38,321 bases of DNA. Source: Candidatus Heimdallarchaeota archaeon (GTDB lineage Archaea > Asgardarchaeota > Heimdallarchaeia > Heimdallarchaeales > Heimdallarchaeaceae). The notes below the pieces were generated by a model. It searched no databases. It saw only the letters and a list, made by a program, of their open reading frames with translations, and had not been told where the DNA came from. The DNA lies in contig JAAFKJ010000017.1 of NCBI GenBank assembly GCA_021399395.1, positions 1 to 38,321 on the forward strand, given 5' to 3'. Positions 18,197 to 25,420 of this stretch are shown here, one piece after another. Both the position numbers and the translations under genes were made by a program. Position 1 is the stretch's first letter. Every line of letters begins with the position of its first letter.

Positions 18197-18634
18197 ATGA
18201 GCGAACACGAAGTTGAGAAGATAGAGAAATATCTTATTCCTTTTGCGCTACAAAGATTTGATTTTGATAGTTATCAAACAAACTTTCCCATGAGCAAAAT
18301 GGCTATGAATATGGCAAAAAAAATGATGGGCAACTGGTTAAATGATTACGTTACTTGGCTTGTTAGAGCTTTTACTAGATGTCTATTGAATGTTTCAGAT
18401 GAAATCTACCTAAAAGATCTTGGTGCTGTTGTTGCTGCTGAAGCAAATTATATGTCTGGAATCGGACCAATGGGACCTTTTGAAAGACAGAGTATGTCTC
18501 AGGGTTCTGGAAACCGTGCAGGTACTGAGAATTTAGTAGAAACAGAGATACATGTATGGTTACTTCACCTACAAGAAGAGAACATGTTACCAGGAATCTA
18601 CGAGCGGTTTACAGGAAAATATTTTGTAAAATAA
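18197..18634 (+). CDS. Uncharacterised 145-residue protein
   Basis: I do not recognise this protein. It is small, soluble and probably helical in its first 80 residues (a Met-rich MSKMAMNMAKKMMGNWL helix followed by VTWLVRAFTRCLL). A glycine-rich loop SGIGPMGPFERQSMSQGSGNRAG (about 91-113) follows, then a last helix, ETEIHVWLLHLQEENMLPGIYERF. No signal peptide or known motif is visible. Its own TATA box, an ATG at the expected distance and normal codon use make it a credible gene. It is convergent with the beta-helix protein, with only 22 bases between the stops. Confidence 0.7.
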   Translation: MSEHEVEKIEKYLIPFALQRFDFDSYQTNFPMSKMAMNMAKKMMGNWLNDYVTWLVRAFTRCLLNVSDEIYLKDLGAVVAAEANYMSGIGPMGPFERQSMSQGSGNRAGTENLVETEIHVWLLHLQEENMLPGIYERFTGKYFVK

Positions 18635-18656
18635 GCAAGAGAAACAAGCTTTAAGC

Positions 18657-19901
18657 TTAAATCTTCGTTTTTTTTCGATTATTACAATATAGAAATATTA
18701 CCCACAAGAAAATCATTGGTAAAGGAAAATGTAACGTTGTAGTAGTAGGTCTTTTTAGATTCTCATCCAGAGGATAAAGATCATTGTTTTCTGCTTTTCC
18801 ATTGATATGGTAAGTACTGCTTTGGTTCAGATCTGACCAAAAGTTTCCCTCCAAAGCCTCTTCATCAAACCAATAGTTATCTTTTCCTGAATCGTATGCT
18901 TGTGATGATCCTTCGACATTGTTATGGATAAAGTAATTATGATGAATAGAATTAGATCTGGAATTCTCATCTAATGACACACCAAATTCAGTGTTATTTC
19001 TAATTAGATTATAGGTCATTTTACATCTAAGAGTGTCCCATGATCTAATCCCATGCCAACCATTAAACTCAATTGTATTTGAGAAAATTTCTGAATCATA
19101 TACTGAATATGTCATTATTCCATCCCTTTCATTGAAACCGATTAAATTGTCATCTATCACCACATCTGCATAGATTATTTCTAGTCCTACGATATTGTTA
19201 TTGATGATATTACCTTTTATGGTAGCACCTCTAGCATCTACAATCATTATTCCCCAGAAGTTGAATGAGCACACATTATTACTAAAAGTGTTATTTTCAC
19301 TATTAATAGAAAAAATTCCATCTTCGCTTTGATTTAAACATGTATTATTCTCAATTAGCGTATTGTTAGTTGAATACAAATAAATACCTGAATCTCCATA
19401 TTCATCCAAGTGGGTTACTTGCTCATATTCACAGAAGTTATTTGTTATTTTAGCTCCGTTTGTTCTACTTATTTCTATACCTCTACTAGCTGTCTGATGG
19501 TTATAAATTGTATAACAAGTGTTATTGGTAATAGTTGCAGTATAATCAGCAACATCACGGATGTAAATACAAGTCCATAGAGCTTTAATTGAACAATTTC
19601 TAATAACAAAATGCTTTGTAGTATCTTCAACAAGAATTCCTACACCATAATTGTAAGTGTCAAATACATAGTTTTCAATAATATATGGATCTAAAGTGGT
19701 TCCTAAACCTGAAAAACCATAATCTGTGAAATTTTGATCATTATATATTAAAATCAATTCAAGAGATTCTGATTCTATGGTATCTGATGAACTAGTAACA
19801 GTACTATTATCTGAACATTCTTCTAATTCGCTAAAACATGGTACTGATAATAATACACAAAACAGAATTATTAATGTCAGATATTTGCTCAGTTTACCCA
19901 T
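18657..19901 (-). CDS. Secreted right-handed beta-helix (NosD/PbH1-type) surface protein
   Basis: Probably an exported, membrane-tethered surface protein. It has a signal peptide (about 4-25, LTLIILFCVLLSVPCFS), a Thr/Ser-rich linker, and from ~55 to ~345 a series of parallel beta-helix coils of roughly 22-24 residues, seen as recurring N-N/IxxNxI patterns such as NTLIENNTCLNQSEDGIF and NTFSNNVCSFNFWGIMI. A C-terminal membrane segment (about 388-405) and basic tail NRKKTKI follow. NosD-type helices bind or process carbohydrates or act as periplasmic adaptors; no catalytic residues can be assigned. Many NxT/NxS sequons suggest glycosylation. The downstream neighbour is convergent, so it is a single-gene unit. 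Confidence 0.82.
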   Translation of the reverse strand: MGKLSKYLTLIILFCVLLSVPCFSELEECSDNSTVTSSSDTIESESLELILIYNDQNFTDYGFSGLGTTLDPYIIENYVFDTYNYGVGILVEDTTKHFVIRNCSIKALWTCIYIRDVADYTATITNNTCYTIYNHQTASRGIEISRTNGAKITNNFCEYEQVTHLDEYGDSGIYLYSTNNTLIENNTCLNQSEDGIFSINSENNTFSNNVCSFNFWGIMIVDARGATIKGNIINNNIVGLEIIYADVVIDDNLIGFNERDGIMTYSVYDSEIFSNTIEFNGWHGIRSWDTLRCKMTYNLIRNNTEFGVSLDENSRSNSIHHNYFIHNNVEGSSQAYDSGKDNYWFDEEALEGNFWSDLNQSSTYHINGKAENNDLYPLDENLKRPTTTTLHFPLPMIFLWVIFLYCNNRKKTKI

Positions 19902-20020
19902 CCTTAACTTCCTTCAACTATAACAATATCAATTTTAGAATAATAAAGCTTGTGGAAACAGAAGATTTGTTGTAAGAACAATTTGAAAAATCAATACCAA
20001 TAAATTCCGATTATAATAAC

Positions 20021-20045
20021 TTAAAAAATGAGAAGAAAGAGAGAG
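20021..20045 (-). terminator. Pyrimidine-tract terminator after the serine recombinase
   Basis: On the minus strand this reads CTCTCTCTTTCTTCTCA then T6, a few bases after the recombinase stop. It fits an archaeal U-rich terminator. Confidence 0.4.
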
Positions 20046-20049
20046 TTTT

Positions 20050-20799
20050 TTAGCTATAGAAGTCGTCTTCTTCGCGAACGTTTATATCCCCATCTTTGAT
20101 AATAGGTTCTACTTGGTAGACTATTCTTCCCTTCCAGAAATACTCACCAGTACGATAAATAGGATTCTTCCTCAGATAAGCTAAAGTGCTTCGTGGAATA
20201 TCATATTTGTTGCTAATAGTTGACATTGTAACATTATCTTCAAACATTTGAAAAATATCAATTAGCTTTGGTCTCATTTCCTCATCAATTTTTAGTTTAC
20301 CATCCTCTATCTTATATCCTATAGGTGGTCTAGACATGATCTTCTGATCCTGTATTCTACGTTTGATTCCGTACATTCTTTTCTGTCTATATTTCTTCAA
20401 CTCTTCTTCTCCCAGCAGATCATAGATTCTTGTAACTAGCATTTCTTCAGATTCTTCTGTAGCCCTGATTTCAACTCCTCTGCTTCGGAGTAGTACAGAA
20501 GCGTATCCAAGCATATCAACTTCTCTCGAAATTCTATCTCTTGTCTGTACCCACACTTCCCTGATTGGGTCTTCTGGTCTTTGAGAATTATAGGTTGAGA
20601 TGAACTCCAACATTTCCTTAAAAGCTGGTCTTTCCTCTATATGACTATCTCCAGAAACATCTTCATCTACGAAAGTGTCTAGAACGTGTCTGTAGCCGAT
20701 CGATTGTATTTTCTTATCAATTACATCAAACTGAGTATCTCTTCCTGATTCTTGATCAGCGGTACTAACTCTCACATAAGTAACGACATTCACATGCAT
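20050..20799 (-). CDS. Serine site-specific recombinase (resolvase/invertase family)
   Basis: DNA recombinase using a serine nucleophile to cut and rejoin DNA at specific sites. The N-terminal catalytic domain carries YVRVSTADQ with the nucleophile Ser12 (numbered from this ATG) and the Arg beside it; DRISRE is the second conserved Arg motif. After helix E comes a short Recombinase-type DNA-binding domain with RPPIGYKIEDGKLKID and a helix-turn-helix TMSTISNKYDIPRSTLAYLRKNPIYRTGEY. At about 249 residues it lacks the zinc ribbon and coiled coil of large serine integrases. The frame opens at a TTG (20808). A TATA box 27 bases upstream of the ATG at 20799 favours a leaderless ATG start. No other mobile-element gene is adjacent. 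Confidence 0.88.
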   Translation of the reverse strand: MHVNVVTYVRVSTADQESGRDTQFDVIDKKIQSIGYRHVLDTFVDEDVSGDSHIEERPAFKEMLEFISTYNSQRPEDPIREVWVQTRDRISREVDMLGYASVLLRSRGVEIRATEESEEMLVTRIYDLLGEEELKKYRQKRMYGIKRRIQDQKIMSRPPIGYKIEDGKLKIDEEMRPKLIDIFQMFEDNVTMSTISNKYDIPRSTLAYLRKNPIYRTGEYFWKGRIVYQVEPIIKDGDINVREEDDFYS

Positions 20800-20822
20800 A
20801 GTTTCCAAAAAGGTGGGTACTT

Positions 20823-20830
20823 CTTATAAC
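20823..20830 (-). promoter_or_regulatory. TATA box of the serine recombinase gene
   Basis: On the minus strand GGTTATAAG, centred about 27 bases before the ATG at 20799; this decides the start and predicts a leaderless mRNA. Confidence 0.55.
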
Positions 20831-20907
20831 CTAATGTAATCCCTAAATAGTACTTCAGAAATATGGTAGGCCTATCTAATTTTGTCGGGAAAAATACTTT
20901 ACCGAGT

Positions 20908-22017
20908 TTAGGATTTTAAACGATTATATTTCTTCATTATTTCAACTAGTTTATCATGAGGAAGAGCATGGACCTTGTTGTCATTTATTCCTTTCATTGT
21001 TTGTGCATTTACAAGAGCATTAATGATTGATTCTTCTGTTGCTTCAGCTGTAGCTTTAAACAATGGATCAATTAAATTATCATTCAATGAAGTGTAATTT
21101 TTAACAGTTTTATTCCTATCAGTTGAATCGATTTTGTTCGCTGTTGAAAATGCAATAAAGATATCTCCTGAACCATTATGACCATACCCTCCAACTCTTG
21201 CTAATCCAGCTGTAACTCTTTTAGCTATTCGTTTAAGCTGATAAGGTAGAAGAGGTGCATCTGTAGCTACAACAACTATGATTGACCCTTCACTTTCTCT
21301 CTGAATGTTCTCGTAAACTGCATTGATTTCTGGCAATAGTTCATTTTCTAATTCTTTACCAACAGGAACACCACTAACAGTCAGGTGAGATCTCCAACCA
21401 TAATTAGCTTGAACTAGTACTCCGACAGTGAAACCACTAAATTCTTCATCAAGAACTCTTGAGCTTGTTCCAATTCCACCTTTGAACTGATGACAAATCA
21501 TCCCTGTACCTCCACCAACATTTCCTTCAAGAATTTCTCCAGATTTTGCATTATCTAGTGCATCAAACACATGTTCTTTCTTTATATGAAATCCATTTAA
21601 GTCATTCAACCAACCATCATGTGTTTCAGCAACAACTGGTAAACCCCAAAAAACTCGACCTCGGAAAAGATTGTTAGTAAATAACCATTCAACTATTGCA
21701 TCTCTTACAAGACCTACGCTATGAGTATTAGTAATAGCAATAGGTCCTTTCAAATGTCCTGATTCCTCTAACCAATGACTTCCTGTCATTTCACCATTAC
21801 CATTATAAGCGAAAAAACCTGCAAATACCTCACCAGCTGTTTTTCCAAGAGGAAGAATTGTGCTTACTCCTGTTCTTATAGGACCTTTTCCAACAACTAA
21901 TTCACCTTCTCCTTCTATAATTGTTGAATGACCAACTAACACTCCTTCAACATCTGAAATTGCATTATTCTTTCCAGGAGTTCCTTCGAAAGGAATTCCT
22001 AAATCTCTAGCCTTCAT
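20908..22017 (-). CDS. P1/S58 family (DmpA/BapA-type) self-processing aminopeptidase
   Basis: N-terminal-nucleophile hydrolase of the DmpA family, whose members release N-terminal L-/D- or beta-amino acids from peptides (DmpA, beta-aminopeptidase BapA). The precursor is expected to cut itself between Gly244 and Ser245 in the conserved EGSIIVVVATDAPL, freeing Ser245 as nucleophile. That position, about two-thirds along the chain, agrees with the family. Other family stretches are TPGKNNAISDVEGVLVGHST, NVGGGTGMICHQFKGGIGTSSR (about 166-187) and GYGHNGSGDIF. The length of 369 is typical and there is no signal peptide. It lies 23 bases after the class III aminotransferase gene on the same strand. 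A TATA-like AATTATAA overlaps that gene's stop codon, so it may also have its own promoter. Confidence 0.92.
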   Translation of the reverse strand: MKARDLGIPFEGTPGKNNAISDVEGVLVGHSTIIEGEGELVVGKGPIRTGVSTILPLGKTAGEVFAGFFAYNGNGEMTGSHWLEESGHLKGPIAITNTHSVGLVRDAIVEWLFTNNLFRGRVFWGLPVVAETHDGWLNDLNGFHIKKEHVFDALDNAKSGEILEGNVGGGTGMICHQFKGGIGTSSRVLDEEFSGFTVGVLVQANYGWRSHLTVSGVPVGKELENELLPEINAVYENIQRESEGSIIVVVATDAPLLPYQLKRIAKRVTAGLARVGGYGHNGSGDIFIAFSTANKIDSTDRNKTVKNYTSLNDNLIDPLFKATAEATEESIINALVNAQTMKGINDNKVHALPHDKLVEIMKKYNRLKS

Positions 22018-22040
22018 AATCTTATTATCCTTCTTCTAGC

Positions 22041-23333
22041 TTATAATTTATCAAATGCATTACTTAGTTTTTCTAAAACACTCAAAGCTTGTTCTTCAGA
22101 AATACAAAGAGGTGGCTGTAAACGGAGAACGTTGCCATAAATTCCACCCAATCCAAGGATTACACCACTATTTTTCAATACATTAACAATGTTTTTAGCT
22201 TCATCAGCAGCAGGAATTTTTGTTTGCTGATCTTTTACAAGCTCTATTCCAATCATTAGTCCTTTACCTCTAACATCACCAATCAACTTGAATTTCTTCA
22301 TAAGATCCTCTAAACCATCAAAAAAGACCTTACCAATTTTGTTTGCATTATCCATAAGATTTTCATCTTCAACAATAGAGATATTTTCTAAGGCTATTGC
22401 AGAACAAACAGGATTTCCACCATATGTTGAGAAGAAATCACCAGATTCAACACTAGCTGCAATTTTTGAAGTTGCGACAGCTGCACCAATTGGCATACCT
22501 CCACCTAAACCTTTAGCCAAGGTCATTAAATCAGGTTCAAGGTTCCAGTAATCCCCTGCTAACATCTTACCTGTTCTTCCTATTCCAGTTTGCACCTCAT
22601 CTGAAATGAAAGGAATATCTCTTTCTTTCAGAATTTTTGTGAGTGTTTCAAAATAGGTATCTGGAGGGACAAGAATTCCTCCTTCACCAAGAATGGGTTC
22701 CATGATAAAAGCAGCAACATCACCAGAGGTATGACGATCAATAATAGCTTCAACTGCTAGAGCAGCTTCAGTTCCAAACTCATCTTCAGGAAGTTTTGAT
22801 CTATAACTGTATGGAACAGGAGCATGAACTACACCAGGGGCATTTGCATAAGTTCCGAAACCTTTCTTATATTTAGCTTGACCTGTTAGACTTAAAGCAT
22901 AACCTAGTCTACCATGAAATGAACATTCAAGAGCTATCATTCCTGCTCCAGTCTTACCTTTGGAAACAGAGTATTTCTTAACAAGTTTCACTGCATTTTC
23001 AACAGCTTCTGTCCCACTATTACAAAGGTAAGTGTACTTTAGGTCACCTGGTGTTATTTCTGCAATTTTTTCTACTAACTTAGTCTGTGGTATGTTGTAA
23101 AATCTCCCAGATGTATGTAGTAACTTTGACATCTGTTCTGTTCCAGCTTTTACTAACCTTTTATGAGCATGACCAACATTAGAAACAGATATTCCTGCAA
23201 AGCAATCAATGTATTCCTTTCCCTCAATATCCTTAAGAATCGCACCATTGCCTTCAGTTAGAACAATTGGTACTCTTGCATATCCTTGAATAAAAAATTC
23301 TTTATCCTTATCCATTATTTCTTTAGAATCCAT
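22041..23333 (-). CDS. Class III aminotransferase (omega-amino acid/acetylornithine type)
   Basis: PLP enzyme that transfers a terminal amino group, as in 4-aminobutyrate, beta-alanine or acetylornithine aminotransferases. The PLP lysine is Lys274 in TLAKGLGGGMPIGA. Asp245 in SDEVQTGIGRTGK binds the pyridine nitrogen. CNSGTEAVENAVKLVKKY (104-121) holds the phosphate loop. The length of 430 is normal. It is divergent from a methylmalonate-semialdehyde-dehydrogenase-like gene and directly upstream of a DmpA/BapA-type peptidase. This context favours beta-alanine, 3-aminoisobutyrate or a similar omega-amino acid over acetylornithine, by inference. The ATG start is preceded by an AGGAAG ribosome-binding-like stretch. 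Confidence 0.92.
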   Translation of the reverse strand: MDSKEIMDKDKEFFIQGYARVPIVLTEGNGAILKDIEGKEYIDCFAGISVSNVGHAHKRLVKAGTEQMSKLLHTSGRFYNIPQTKLVEKIAEITPGDLKYTYLCNSGTEAVENAVKLVKKYSVSKGKTGAGMIALECSFHGRLGYALSLTGQAKYKKGFGTYANAPGVVHAPVPYSYRSKLPEDEFGTEAALAVEAIIDRHTSGDVAAFIMEPILGEGGILVPPDTYFETLTKILKERDIPFISDEVQTGIGRTGKMLAGDYWNLEPDLMTLAKGLGGGMPIGAAVATSKIAASVESGDFFSTYGGNPVCSAIALENISIVEDENLMDNANKIGKVFFDGLEDLMKKFKLIGDVRGKGLMIGIELVKDQQTKIPAADEAKNIVNVLKNSGVILGLGGIYGNVLRLQPPLCISEEQALSVLEKLSNAFDKL

Positions 23334-23430
23334 GAGTTTCTACTTCCTGTAAAAGATTTCTAGTTGAATATCAAAGCCGGAATTTGAATAAAAGATTTTC
23401 CTATTATAAACCATTCTTATCGCAATTAGA

Positions 23431-23438
23431 TTTATAAG
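23431..23438 (+). promoter_or_regulatory. TATA box of the MmsA-like gene
   Basis: TTTATAAG centred 27 bases before the ATG at 23461, preceded by an AATTAGA stretch. This spacing predicts transcription starting at or next to the start codon. Confidence 0.65.
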
Positions 23439-23460
23439 TAGACTATGCTGGAACATCTTA

Positions 23461-24918
23461 ATGAAAGGTGAGATACTAAAAAATTACATCAATGGCAAAT
23501 GGGTTGATTCTAGAGCAACAAAAACTAGAGATGTTATCAATCCTGCAACTGGAGAAATCCTTGCACAAACGCCAATGGGTACCAAAGAAGATGCTGAAGA
23601 ATCTATTCAAGCAGCTAAAGAAGCTTTTTGGAGATGGAGGACTACCCCTGCTCAATCCAGAATACGTTATTTGTACGAACTCAGAGATGCTTTTGAAGAA
23701 AATTTTGATGAATTAGCTGAGGTATGTACTTTAGAACATGGTAAAACTCTTGATGAATCTAGAGGAGAATATAGAAGAACCATCGAAAGTATAGAAATTG
23801 CTACAAGTATTCCATCTCTTCAAATGGGTTTTAACTTCGAAGACGTTGCTATGGGAATAGATGAAATGATGATCAAGCAACCACTTGGTGTTTTCTTCTG
23901 CGTAGCTCCATTTAACTTTCCAGCTATGGTTCCAGCTTGGTTTTGGCCTCTTGCAATAGCTACAGGAAACACATATATCGTAAAACCCTCTGACCAATGT
24001 CCAATTACTATGGTAAAGCAATTTGAAATTATTGATGAGCTGGATTTTCCAAAAGGTATAATTAATCTAGTTCATGGAGGACCAGATGTAGTAAATACTT
24101 TAATTGAGAATCCAGATACTGTTGGATTATCTTTTGTAGGTTCCTCTAAAATTGGGAACTTACTTTATAGGAAGGCAGGAGAAGTTGGTAAAAGAGTTCA
24201 AGTTCAAGGAGGAGCTAAGAATTTCATTACAGTAATGCCGGATGCAGATTTGGAAAGAACTATTCCAAATTTAATTACTTCTTTCTATGGAAATGCAGGA
24301 CAACGTTGTCTAGCTGGAGGAGTTTTATTAGCAGTGGGAGAAGTCTATGAACCTCTAAAGGATAAAATTCTCGATGCAGCAAAGAAGATTAAGCTTGGGT
24401 ATGGAATGGACGAAGATACTCAAATGGGTCCTTTAGCCTCGAAAGCTGGAATGGATAATGTTCTGAAATTCATAGATAAGGGAATAGAAGAAGGTGCTGA
24501 ATTAATACTAGATGGAAGAAACCCAAAATTAGATGATAATCTAATCAATGGCAGTTTCATAGGACCAACTATTTTCGATAAAGTAACCCCAGAAATGACT
24601 ATTGCAAAAGAAGAGATTTTCGGACCTGTTATTCCAATAGTTAAAGTAAATAGCTTAGAGGAAGCAATTGAGATCATCAATAAAAGCAGGTATGGTAATG
24701 CTTCTTCAATATTCACTTCAAGTGGAAAAAGTGCAAGAGATTACCAGTACAATGTGAACGCTGGTAACATAGGTATTAACATCGGTGTAGCTGCACCTAT
24801 AGCATCTTTTCCTTTCTCTGGGATGAAAGATAGTTTCAAAGGAGATCTACATGGTCAAGGTAAAAGTGGTGTGGATTTCTTCACAGAGGATAAAGTTGTA
24901 ATTACTAGATGGTTCTAA
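23461..24918 (+). CDS. mmsA: CoA-acylating methylmalonate-semialdehyde dehydrogenase-like enzyme
   Basis: NAD-dependent aldehyde dehydrogenase of the MmsA/IolA branch. These enzymes oxidise methylmalonate or malonate semialdehyde and, with CoA, yield propionyl-CoA or acetyl-CoA plus CO2. The thiol is Cys283 in YGNAGQRCLAGG, and Arg282 beside it matches the MmsA-specific Arg. The usual ELGGK catalytic-Glu motif of hydrolytic aldehyde dehydrogenases is replaced by VQVQGGAKN (246-254), as in CoA-acylating MmsA enzymes (LGGAKN). VMPDADLE, MGPLASKAGMD and FPFSGMKDS are further family stretches. The length of 485 is typical. The small gene downstream starts 14 bases after the stop and is likely co-transcribed. 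Substrate preference is inferred. Confidence 0.88.
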   Translation: MKGEILKNYINGKWVDSRATKTRDVINPATGEILAQTPMGTKEDAEESIQAAKEAFWRWRTTPAQSRIRYLYELRDAFEENFDELAEVCTLEHGKTLDESRGEYRRTIESIEIATSIPSLQMGFNFEDVAMGIDEMMIKQPLGVFFCVAPFNFPAMVPAWFWPLAIATGNTYIVKPSDQCPITMVKQFEIIDELDFPKGIINLVHGGPDVVNTLIENPDTVGLSFVGSSKIGNLLYRKAGEVGKRVQVQGGAKNFITVMPDADLERTIPNLITSFYGNAGQRCLAGGVLLAVGEVYEPLKDKILDAAKKIKLGYGMDEDTQMGPLASKAGMDNVLKFIDKGIEEGAELILDGRNPKLDDNLINGSFIGPTIFDKVTPEMTIAKEEIFGPVIPIVKVNSLEEAIEIINKSRYGNASSIFTSSGKSARDYQYNVNAGNIGINIGVAAPIASFPFSGMKDSFKGDLHGQGKSGVDFFTEDKVVITRWF

Positions 24919-24931
24919 ATAAGGTGATTCA

Positions 24932-25330
24932 ATGACATTAGGAACTTTAGGAGCTGTAATAAAATACGCTCTAAAACTAGAAGCAGCAGTTATATCATTA
25001 TATGAGAAAGCGCTTGAGACTGCAAATGTTAAAGAGGATAATGCAACTATCACGTCCAAGGTATCACAAGGTCAAAAAAATATCAAGAAATTAAAGAAAC
25101 TTCAACGAGAAAATACTACAGAAATGATACTAGAACCAATCAAAGATTTTCACAAAGATTCCTTTGAAGAAATACTTCAAACAGATTTGGAAACTTTCAA
25201 TTTTGAAAGATCAGGTGAGATAGAAAATAAGATTGCTTTATTCTACGAAGAAGCTGCATCAAAAGTTAGTTTCATTCAAGAGGCATCATATATCTTTCAA
25301 CAGCTTGCACTAAAGCATTCGGAAGAGTAG
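24932..25330 (+). CDS. Small ferritin-like/rubrerythrin-like helical protein
   Basis: 132 residues, predicted as a four-helix bundle. ALKLEAAVISLYEKALETA near the start and IENKIALFYEEAASKVSFIQEASYIFQQLALKH at the end resemble the first and last helices of ferritin-like/rubrerythrin proteins. The middle ExxH metal motifs are absent (QRENTTEMILEP stands where ExxH would be expected), so it may not hold a diiron site. An SD-like AAGGTGATTC lies 5-14 bases before the ATG, which fits translation as the second gene of an operon with the MmsA-like dehydrogenase. The function is unknown; an accessory or folding role for the dehydrogenase is speculation. Confidence 0.65.
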   Translation: MTLGTLGAVIKYALKLEAAVISLYEKALETANVKEDNATITSKVSQGQKNIKKLKKLQRENTTEMILEPIKDFHKDSFEEILQTDLETFNFERSGEIENKIALFYEEAASKVSFIQEASYIFQQLALKHSEE

Positions 25331-25349
25331 ATATTAGCTAGATTTAAAA

Positions 25350-25377
25350 TAAGAAGGAAAAGAAGGAAAAGAAAAGA
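25350..25377 (-). terminator. Pyrimidine-tract terminator of the beta-lactamase-family gene
   Basis: Read on the minus strand, a C/T run made of repeated CTTTTCCTT units after the gene's stop, with a T-rich run nearer to it. It lies between convergent genes and may also serve the plus-strand unit. Confidence 0.35.
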
Positions 25378-25420
25378 TTTGACTTGAAAAGGTTTTTTTG
25401 GTGAAATTATAGTCAAATCT

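Noticed and set aside
18635..18660. AAGCTTTAAGCTT hairpin as a designed terminator
   Set aside because: Short palindromic AT-rich stretch between convergent genes without a following U-tract on the plus strand; too weak to call.
19902..20907. Insertion sequence or integrated element around the serine recombinase
   Set aside because: No terminal inverted repeats, target duplication, TnpB or other mobile gene could be found in the flanking sequence by eye.
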